A DNA stretch of 19,482 nt, taken from positions 1 to 19,482 of the forward strand of contig JAAAOR010000067.1 of the NCBI GenBank assembly GCA_009908735.1, written 5' to 3'. This DNA comes from Spirochaetota bacterium (lineage in GTDB: Bacteria; Spirochaetota; Spirochaetia; DSM-27196; PWMO01). Numbering within the stretch: the first letter of the stretch is position 1; each line of letters opens with the position of its first letter. Positions 14,079 through 19,482 of this stretch are shown piece after piece. The translations under genes were made by a program, and so were the position numbers. The notes under the pieces were generated by a model. That model saw only the letters and a list, made by a program, of their open reading frames with translations. It had not been told where the DNA came from and ran no database searches.

Positions 14079-14158
14079 CTAAAGCATTTCCTCAAGCGTT
14101 CGAACTATCTAAAGCATACTACGCGGATGGGCCAATGTGAAACCGTAACATAGTTTCA
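14079..14158. promoter_or_regulatory. Repeats in the divergent regulatory interval 14049-14281
   Basis: This 233-bp gap is the longest non-coding stretch. CTAAAGCAT occurs at 14079-14087 and again at 14109-14117, exactly 30 bp apart (about three helical turns). The palindrome GTTCGAAC lies between them at 14098-14105. Further on, TGAAAC (14138-14143) and GTTTCA (14153-14158) form a 6-bp inverted repeat with a 9-bp spacer. The first set lies upstream of the minus-strand synthase and may be its control region. No convincing -35/-10 pair could be assigned. Confidence 0.35.
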
Positions 14159-14218
14159 GCCCTTGTGCGACGCAGTGTATAACCATTGTGGGTTATTCGC
14201 CGTTGGCGTTTTGTCTTA

Positions 14219-14230
14219 CTAATATATTAG
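14219..14230. promoter_or_regulatory. Perfect 12-bp palindrome in the htrA upstream region
   Basis: CTAATATATTAG is a perfect palindrome in an otherwise GC-rich genome, 51 bp before the htrA ATG. It contains TATATT (14223-14228) and TATTAG (14225-14230), either of which could be part of a -10 element, with TTGGCG at 14203-14208 as a poor -35. It may be an operator overlapping the htrA promoter. Confidence 0.4.
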
Positions 14231-14281
14231 GGAAGCATTTCTCATGGATAGGAATCAGGTATTTCCAAAGTAGAGGTTTTC

Positions 14282-15832
14282 ATGAAGGTCATACGAAAGT
14301 TCGCATTTATTACGATGATAGTCGGTGCCGTGCTGGTTTCCTGCGGCAGCGGAACCACGGAGACGCCGGCCGAGGGCGAGCCGGCCGCCGGCGCTGGAGA
14401 GAGCGCGCAGCAGGCCGAGCCCGAGGGCGGCAGCGCCGGGACGGGTGTCGAGGACGCATTGCAGCCGGACACGCCGGCGACTGATGCCGCCCGCCGTCAG
14501 GCGCTGAGCTTCCAGGATGCTTTCCGCGAGGTCGCACGCGTAGTGGCGCCGGAGGTTGTAGAAGTCAACGTGGTCAACGTCGTAAACGTCGAGCGGCAGC
14601 AGTCACCGTTCGATTTCTTCTTCGGCCCTGACGACGATGGCGGTGGCGACGGCCGTCAGTACCGCAGGCAGGGACTCGGTTCCGGGGTTATCGTTCGGCG
14701 CGACGGGCGGACCACCTACGCGGTGACTAATGCCCACGTAGTCTCCGAGGTTGACGAGGTGAGCGTGGTTCTCCATGACGACCGAGAGTTCGACGCGGAA
14801 ATCGTTGGGAGCGACAGTCGCCTCGATCTGGCACTTCTATCTTTCGAGGCTCCGGGCGACGTCCCGGTGGCCACCTTCGGCAATTCGAACGCCTTGCAGG
14901 TTGGCGACTGGGTGGTTGCAGTGGGGAATCCCTTGGGGTTCCAGTCCACGGTCACCACCGGGATCGTGAGCGCCCTCGGCCGCTCGGCGCCTCAGCAGGG
15001 AGGGGCCGTCTCCAACATCACAGACTTCATTCAGACAGACGCCGCGATCAATCCCGGCAACTCCGGCGGCGCGCTGGCCAACCTCGACGGAGAGATCATC
15101 GGCATAAACACATGGATTGCTTCCCGCTCGGGTGGGAGTGTCGGCATTGGCTTCGCCATCCCGTCGAACAATGTGGAGAAAGCCGTAAACGACTTCATCG
15201 AGGAGGGCCAGGTCGTTTACGGGTGGCTGGGTGTCTCCATCGGCGACGCGAATCCTCAGCTCTATCCGAATATTCGCGAAGACATGGGGCTCGGCGATAC
15301 GAGCGGCGCCATGGTATTCAACGTGTACTCCGGCTCGCCCGCCGATAATGACGGCATTCTTCCCGGAGACTTCATAACCTCTGCGAACGGCGAGAACGTG
15401 GAGAACGCCAACCAGCTCACTCGCATCGTCGGTAACCTGAGCCCTGGGCAGTCTATTGACTTCGGCCTCGTGCGCTACGGCAGCGAGCGTCGGGTGAGCG
15501 TGGACATAACCCAGCGGCGTCCCGAGAGCGAGCTCGAGGGCCAGCTCAGCATGATCTGGCCCGGAATGTACGTGATAAACCTCAACGATGAGCTGCGCGA
15601 GCGCCTCGACATAGGTCGGCGCCGTAGCGGTGTCGTTGTGCGGGTTGCGGTGGAGGGCTCCCCGGCCGCACAGTCGGGAATACGCCAGGGTGATCTCATC
15701 ACCGAGGTGAACGGCCGGAGCGTTGAGAGCATGCAGGATTTCTACCGCGAGCTCAACGAGCGGGGCAGCCGGAGCGATGATCTCACGATCGTACGCCGCG
15801 GCGAGACGCTGGAGCGCCGGATCACCCCGTAG
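14282..15832 (+). CDS. htrA: HtrA/Deg-family serine protease, lipoprotein, with two PDZ domains
   Basis: 516 residues. Envelope quality-control protease. The signal sequence MKVIRKFAFITMIVGAVLVS is followed by Cys21 in VLVSCG, a spirochaete-style lipobox, so the protein is probably membrane-anchored and not freely periplasmic. An acidic Ala/Gly/Glu-rich linker covers about 22-75. The trypsin-like domain has His152 (TNAHVV), Asp182 (SRLDLALL) and Ser261 (NPGNSGGAL), a complete triad; the LA-loop region holds an Asp/Gly-rich stretch at 115-125. PDZ1 lies at about 315-400 (YGWLGVSIGD, GSPADNDGILPGDFI) and PDZ2 at about 430-510 (GSPAAQSGIRQGDLITEVNG). AGAGG at 14272-14276 precedes the ATG by 5 nt. 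A hairpin follows the stop, and the diadenylate cyclase fusion gene begins 49 bp downstream. Confidence 0.95.
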   Translation: MKVIRKFAFITMIVGAVLVSCGSGTTETPAEGEPAAGAGESAQQAEPEGGSAGTGVEDALQPDTPATDAARRQALSFQDAFREVARVVAPEVVEVNVVNVVNVERQQSPFDFFFGPDDDGGGDGRQYRRQGLGSGVIVRRDGRTTYAVTNAHVVSEVDEVSVVLHDDREFDAEIVGSDSRLDLALLSFEAPGDVPVATFGNSNALQVGDWVVAVGNPLGFQSTVTTGIVSALGRSAPQQGGAVSNITDFIQTDAAINPGNSGGALANLDGEIIGINTWIASRSGGSVGIGFAIPSNNVEKAVNDFIEEGQVVYGWLGVSIGDANPQLYPNIREDMGLGDTSGAMVFNVYSGSPADNDGILPGDFITSANGENVENANQLTRIVGNLSPGQSIDFGLVRYGSERRVSVDITQRRPESELEGQLSMIWPGMYVINLNDELRERLDIGRRRSGVVVRVAVEGSPAAQSGIRQGDLITEVNGRSVESMQDFYRELNERGSRSDDLTIVRRGETLERRITP

Positions 15833-15866
15833 TGGCGCGCAGCCAGTAGCTTCGCGCCACGATTTT
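15832..15866 (+). terminator. Weak terminator-like hairpin after htrA
   Basis: GTGGCGCG (15832-15839) pairs perfectly with CGCGCCAC (15853-15860) around a 13-nt loop, and GATTTT follows. The stem starts on the last base of the htrA stop codon. The T-tract is short, so termination would be partial and read-through into the next gene is likely. Confidence 0.5.
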
Positions 15867-15881
15867 CGACATCATGGCGTC

Positions 15882-17204
15882 ATGACGATTTCAGAAGTTC
15901 TCACTGCCGATCGCGTTGTGTTTCTCTCCGCTCGTCAGCGTGACGAGGCGGTGAACGAGCTCGTACGATCGGTCTGTGATCGCATCCCCGACCTCGACCG
16001 CGACTCGATCCGCCGGCGGGTTTTCGAGCGAGAGGACTCCTTGAGCTCACGCATGAGTGAGGGCATCGCGATGCCGCATGCCATCATCGACTCGATGGCG
16101 TCCACCGTAGCCGCGGTCGGCTTGAGTCGCGAAGGCGTTGAGTGGGACACCAACCGTGAGGAGGCGGTGCATCTTGTCGTGCTTCTCGTCGGCAGTCGGG
16201 ATCAGCATCTCGACGTGCTGTGGGAGTTCGCCGCGCGTCTGCGCGATCCGGTGCTCTACGAGCGCCTCATCGAGGCGAGCGAAGTTTCGGAGGTCTACGA
16301 CCTGCTCACCCATCCGGTTAGTCGGCCGAACGCAGGGGCCGTGTACGAGGATCAGGAGCTCTCCCGCCTCACCTTTGCGCACGGTATTCAGATGGCGCGG
16401 CAGTTCAACCGTTCGCGAGTCGTGGTCCACGCCGACGCCATCCCTGATGCTGACTACGTCTATGACATCGCTGCGGGCAGCGGGGCACTGGTCGTTTCCG
16501 GTACCCAGAACAAGTTCTCTCCCGCACACGAGAAAGACATGGGCATCGTGGAGATCCCGTTCAGGGGCTTGCGCCGTTCAACGCAGGTGCATTTTGCGCT
16601 CCTGTTTTTGCTTTCCCAGCGCCACATAGAGCGCGACGACCTCGTGGTCAACGTCTTCGGCCGTCCGGATTCCGGGTTTCTCGACTCAATTAGACTGACC
16701 CACGTCAGGAGCGAGTTCGATCTTCCCATCAGTTTCGAGGGCGAGCAGCTCGGACAGCAGGTTGATCGTCACGTGCTCACTCGTGTGCTGCAGCTCGCCG
16801 GAGACCTCGCAGTCGAGGGCCGCGAGGGAAAGCCCGTGGGCGCGCTCTTCGTGGTGGGGGACTATGAGCGGGTGCGCGAGCAGAGTCAGCAGCTCATCAT
16901 AAACCCCTTTGCCGGTATCGCCGAAGAGGACCGAAACCTCCTCGATCCGAGCCTCGAGGAGACGATGAAGGAGTTCGCCAAGATTGACGGCGCGTTTCTG
17001 ATCCGGGGTGACGGCGTCATCATGTCTGCCGGAGCCCTTCTTACCGGCCGGCCGCCGAGCGAGGAGATGCAGTCGGGTCTCGGCGCCCGACACGCGGCGG
17101 CCCTCGCCATCACGGCTCGCACCGGCGCGCTATCGGTGGTGATATCCGAATCCACCCGCCGCATCAGCGTCTTCCACGCCGGGCGGCGCATCATTCTCAC
17201 CTAA
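15882..17204 (+). CDS. PTS EIIA / pyruvate-kinase-C-like / diadenylate cyclase (DAC) fusion, probable c-di-AMP synthase
   Basis: 440 residues in three modules. Residues 1-145 match PTS_EIIA_2 (fructose/Ntr type): RRRVFEREDSLSSRMSEGIA then MPHA, where His66 is the expected phosphorylation site, and later QHLDVLWEFAARLRDP. Residues about 155-295 form an alpha/beta region (GIQMARQFNRSRVVVHADAI, then ALVVSGTQNK, then GLRRSTQVHFALLF) resembling the pyruvate-kinase C-terminal-like domain of archaeal DacZ. Residues about 296-440 are a DAC (DisA_N) domain: EGREGKPVGALFVVGD, NPFAGI, DGA at 369-371, GLGARHAAA with RH at 403-404, and VVISES. DGA and RH are the nucleotide/metal-binding signatures; the third residue of the usual RHR is Ala405, as I recall for DacZ-like enzymes. 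It should make c-di-AMP from two ATP. The start at 15882 gives a clean EIIA N-terminus; no Shine-Dalgarno is visible, and CATCAT lies 6 nt upstream. Confidence 0.85.
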   Translation: MTISEVLTADRVVFLSARQRDEAVNELVRSVCDRIPDLDRDSIRRRVFEREDSLSSRMSEGIAMPHAIIDSMASTVAAVGLSREGVEWDTNREEAVHLVVLLVGSRDQHLDVLWEFAARLRDPVLYERLIEASEVSEVYDLLTHPVSRPNAGAVYEDQELSRLTFAHGIQMARQFNRSRVVVHADAIPDADYVYDIAAGSGALVVSGTQNKFSPAHEKDMGIVEIPFRGLRRSTQVHFALLFLLSQRHIERDDLVVNVFGRPDSGFLDSIRLTHVRSEFDLPISFEGEQLGQQVDRHVLTRVLQLAGDLAVEGREGKPVGALFVVGDYERVREQSQQLIINPFAGIAEEDRNLLDPSLEETMKEFAKIDGAFLIRGDGVIMSAGALLTGRPPSEEMQSGLGARHAAALAITARTGALSVVISESTRRISVFHAGRRIILT

Positions 17205-17245
17205 CCCGGCTGACGCGCGGGCGGTCATAGGGTAGGATGCGGCAC

Positions 17246-18223
17246 ATGGGTACGGACTCCGAAGCCTCGAAGCGCCTGCTTGTCGGCAGCCTGTATACGT
17301 TTGCCGCATTCGTCACGTGGGGGGTGCTTCCGCTCTACTGGAAACTCCTCGGCGGTGTGGCCGCGCCGGTCATCCTTGCTCATCGCATCATCTGGTCCTT
17401 CGTATTCGTAAGTGGCCTGCTCGTCTCGATGGGCAGATTCCACCCGCTCCTCTTTCTCGCAGACCGCCGCCGGCGGCAGGTGGTGCTTGCAACGAGCGTG
17501 CTGATCGCGGTGAACTGGTTCACCTATATCTGGGCGGTGACCACCGAGCAACTCGTGGAGGCGAGCATGGGCTACTACATCAACCCGCTTTTCAGTGTGT
17601 TTCTCGGCATGGTGGTTCTGCGGGAACGGCTCACGCGCCTCGAGGTCTTGGCGCTGGTCTTCGCAACGTTGGGTGTGGCGAATATCGCGCTGCGCTACGG
17701 CCAGGTACCCTGGATTGCGATCCTCCTCATGGGCTCCTTCGGATTTTACGGACTTCTCAAGAAGCTCGTCTCGGTGGATTCCCTCACTGCCCTGTCCCTC
17801 GAAACCGCGATTCTCGGACCCGTGGCGGTGGCCTTTCTCGCGGCTGTAGCTACGATACCCGGCCTCGCCGACTTCGGCGGTGCCCCTGCGGCCGCCGGCA
17901 TCCCGGGAGCGCTTGCGCTTGCCTTTGGGGGCGGCGGCGCCGCCACCGTTGTGCTCCTTGTCTTCGCAGGGGTAGTCACCGCCATGCCCCTCTACTGGTT
18001 TGCGCAGGGCGCGCAGCGGATACCGCTATCTCAGGTGGGATTTATGCAGTACGTTGCGCCGTCGCTCATGCTGCTCATCGGCGTGTTTCTCTTCGGGGAG
18101 GCGTTCACGACGGTGCACGCGGTGAGCTTTGGCTCCATCTGGGTTGGCCTTGCGTTGTACTCGGTTTCGCGCGCCATGGACTACAACCGGCGGCGCGTTG
18201 CAGATCGGGGCGTTTCCGGGTAG
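17246..18223 (+). CDS. rarD: RarD-type EamA/DMT-superfamily permease
   Basis: 325 residues with about ten membrane helices, in two EamA-type halves. The N-terminal signature FAAFVTWGVLPLYWKLLGGV, then ILAHRIIWS, is that of RarD, as are NWFTYIWAVTTEQLVEASMG, then YYINPLFSVFLGMVVLRERL, and in the second half PLYWFAQGAQRIPLSQVGFM, then QYVAPSLMLLIGVFLFGE. RarD proteins are inner-membrane transporters of uncertain substrate, annotated historically from a chloramphenicol-sensitivity phenotype. I chose ATG 17246 because AGGA at 17234-17237 is 8 nt upstream; for the ATG at 17237 the same element would abut the start. The next gene begins 11 nt after its stop, so the two are probably co-transcribed. 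Confidence 0.92.
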   Translation: MGTDSEASKRLLVGSLYTFAAFVTWGVLPLYWKLLGGVAAPVILAHRIIWSFVFVSGLLVSMGRFHPLLFLADRRRRQVVLATSVLIAVNWFTYIWAVTTEQLVEASMGYYINPLFSVFLGMVVLRERLTRLEVLALVFATLGVANIALRYGQVPWIAILLMGSFGFYGLLKKLVSVDSLTALSLETAILGPVAVAFLAAVATIPGLADFGGAPAAAGIPGALALAFGGGGAATVVLLVFAGVVTAMPLYWFAQGAQRIPLSQVGFMQYVAPSLMLLIGVFLFGEAFTTVHAVSFGSIWVGLALYSVSRAMDYNRRRVADRGVSG

Positions 18224-18234
18224 GCTCTGGGACA

Positions 18235-19314
18235 ATGAACCAGACAATTTGCGTCTTAAAAGGCGATGAAACCGGACAGGAGCTCCTCTCTGAATCACTG
18301 AGGGTGCTCGCGCCCGAGGTGATCGGCGTGCCCCTCGAGCTGCTCACCTTCGATTTGAGCCTGGAGAATCGACGGGCCTCGAAGAACGAGGTGGTCTACG
18401 AGGCGGGCAGGGCCATGAGCCGACATCGTCTGGCGCTGAAGGCAGCCACCGTGACCCCGGAGGCCGCCGGTGACGTGGGGAGTCCAAACCGCATCCTGCG
18501 CGAGGAGATGAAGGCCGACGTGATCCTTCGCACCGGCCGACGCATCCCGGGTGTGCGGCCCATAGCCGGTGTCTACGCCCCGATCAGCGTGGTCCGTATG
18601 GCCCGAGACGATGCCTACGGCGCATTGGAGTGGCGCGAGGGCGAGGAGGGCGGAATCGATGAACAGGCCTTTCGCACCGAGCGCGTCTCGCGTCGTGTGT
18701 GCCGCGCCGTTGCCGAGTACGCGTTTGCGCACGCGCACAAGAGCGGCGCCAAAGTTTTCGGCGGGCCGAAGTTCACCGTGAGTCCGGTGTACGAGGGCAT
18801 GTTCAAGGAAGAGCTCGACGCCGCTGCGGCGCGACGCCCCGACGTAACCTACGAGCCGCAGCTCATAGACGCCACCTTTGCGCTGCTTCTTGCCACTACC
18901 GGCGATCCGCTGGTCATTCCATCGCTGAACCGAGACGGGGATCTCCTGTCGGATATGGTGCTGCAGATGTTCGGCTCCCTTGCGGGCTCGGAGTCTTTGG
19001 TGCTTTCCATCGCCGAGGATGGAGCGGTGGCGAGTGTGATGGCCGAGGCGCCCCACGGCACGGCCCCGGCGCTTCTCGGAAAGAACGTGGCCAACCCGAT
19101 GGCGATGATTCTCGCGGCAGCCTCTCTTCTTTCCTTTCTCGAGGGAGCCGAGGCGGGCCGCGCGAGCCGCGCGATTTACGAGGCAACCCTGGAGGCGGCT
19201 CACGAGGGCGTGCGCACGGCCGACCTCGGTGGCTCGGCAAAAACGGACGAGTTTACCGCCGAGGTCATCCGCCGGGTGAAGAACAAGCTCGAGGTGTGGT
19301 CGACCCTCGGCTGA
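18235..19314 (+). CDS. Divergent isocitrate/isopropylmalate-type dehydrogenase
   Basis: 359 residues. The family oxidatively decarboxylates 2R,3S-hydroxy acids with NAD(P) and Mg2+. Features: ICVLKGDETGQELL at the N-terminus (family GDxxGPE), LKAATVTPEAAGDVGSPNRI then LREE (68-91, substrate loop), RPIAGVYAPISVVRMARDD then AYGALEWRE (the Tyr segment), and metal-binding Asp212, Asp236 and Asp240 in IDATFALL and LNRDGDLLSDMV. HGTAP lies at 274-278 with GKNVANPMAMILAA for NAD(P) binding, and LGGSAKTDEFTAEVI near the end. The loop and Tyr regions differ clearly from E. coli Icd or LeuB, so isocitrate is the likeliest substrate but is not proven. The frame stays open far upstream inside rarD, but codon content and alignment support ATG 18235; only a weak GGGA precedes it. 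Confidence 0.88.
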   Translation: MNQTICVLKGDETGQELLSESLRVLAPEVIGVPLELLTFDLSLENRRASKNEVVYEAGRAMSRHRLALKAATVTPEAAGDVGSPNRILREEMKADVILRTGRRIPGVRPIAGVYAPISVVRMARDDAYGALEWREGEEGGIDEQAFRTERVSRRVCRAVAEYAFAHAHKSGAKVFGGPKFTVSPVYEGMFKEELDAAAARRPDVTYEPQLIDATFALLLATTGDPLVIPSLNRDGDLLSDMVLQMFGSLAGSESLVLSIAEDGAVASVMAEAPHGTAPALLGKNVANPMAMILAAASLLSFLEGAEAGRASRAIYEATLEAAHEGVRTADLGGSAKTDEFTAEVIRRVKNKLEVWSTLG

Positions 19315-19393
19315 GGCTGGAAGCGTGGGGGGTGACGCCCGGTTCCCTGGGATGGCGTCCCGCGGTCGGCGCCTGGGGGCGGCGTTCGCCGGG

Positions 19394-19482
19394 TCACTCC
19401 ACCGTCAGCACTACTTTCCCAGTGTTCTTGCGATCGTGTATGAAACGGTGGGCCTCCCTAACCTCCTCGAACGGAAAGTTAT
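19394..19482 (-). CDS. C-terminal end of an NADPH:quinone oxidoreductase-type protein (5' end outside window)
   Basis: Read on the minus strand from the right edge, the last 29 codons encode NFPFEEVREAHRFIHDRKNT then GKVVLTVE and stop at 19396-19394. The pattern FPxEEVxEAHRxxxxxxxxGKVVLxV is the typical C-terminus of MDR-family quinone oxidoreductases. Only the tail is present, so nothing can be said of cofactor or substrate. It converges on the isocitrate-type dehydrogenase across a 79-bp GC-rich gap with no clear terminator. It would be the second such reductase in the window. Confidence 0.85.
   Translation of the reverse strand, partial: NFPFEEVREAHRFIHDRKNTGKVVLTVE

Noticed and set aside
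15723..15881. Upstream in-frame extension of the EIIA-DAC gene into htrA
   Set aside because: It overlaps the PDZ2 coding region of htrA in another frame, and EIIA-domain similarity begins at ATG 15882.
17317..18234. In-frame upstream extension of the isocitrate-type dehydrogenase through rarD
   Set aside because: The extension is out of frame with rarD, has Arg/Cys/His-rich shadow composition and no family match. The family N-terminus begins at 18235.
19334..19359. GACGCC/GGCGTC inverted repeat between the last two convergent genes as a terminator
   Set aside because: The 14-nt loop, 6-bp stem and absence of a T-tract on either strand make this no better than expected in GC-rich DNA.

Overview
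The window is a GC-rich, densely coded bacterial chromosome segment with 17 protein-coding genes, the first and last cut by the window edges. I see no RNA gene, insertion sequence, phage gene or CRISPR array. Several proteins are lipoproteins or carry signal peptides. Two multidomain regulators (degenerate receiver-ATPase-CNB, and EIIA-diadenylate cyclase) and an isocitrate/isopropylmalate-like dehydrogenase together suggest a free-living spirochaete (Spirochaetaceae-like). That assignment is inference from gene content and was not tested by search.

Layout. 1-1302: the RGG-rich tail of an unidentified protein, then a monocistronic rpsD with its own promoter and a clean UUCG-loop terminator. 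1304-3608: metF followed after 7 nt by a receiver/HATPase/cyclic-nucleotide-binding regulator. 3658-4940: a small HMA metal-binding protein, divergent from a pair of overlapping membrane-protein genes (DUF3592 family, then a two-helix membrane protein with a helical cytoplasmic head). 4950-11010: a complete five-gene peptide-type ABC importer on the minus strand (oppA-B-C-D-F in transcription order), placed behind msrB and its terminator. 11142-12810: exported msrB divergent from a zinc-independent quinone oxidoreductase-type gene. 12807-14048: an alpha-oxoamine synthase resembling serine palmitoyltransferase, whose stop codon overlaps that of the oxidoreductase. 14282-17204: an HtrA-type lipoprotein protease followed by a PTS EIIA / pyruvate-kinase-C-like / diadenylate cyclase fusion. 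17246-19314: a RarD-type permease and a divergent isocitrate/isopropylmalate-type dehydrogenase. 19394-19482: the C-terminal end of another quinone oxidoreductase on the minus strand.

The most notable item is the fusion at 15882-17204. A phosphorylatable EIIA(Ntr/Fru)-type domain is joined to what reads as an archaeal DacZ-like c-di-AMP synthase module, implying that phosphotransfer status could set c-di-AMP output. A second theme is translation initiation: five genes (metF, the HMA gene, the DUF3592 gene, the oxidoreductase, the EIIA-DAC fusion) lack a Shine-Dalgarno sequence and have a -10-like hexamer only 6-12 nt before the ATG, consistent with leaderless or nearly leaderless mRNAs. rpsD, oppA, msrB, htrA and others have ordinary ribosome binding sites. 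No gene-free stretch exceeds about 235 bases; the longest is 14049-14281, described below.
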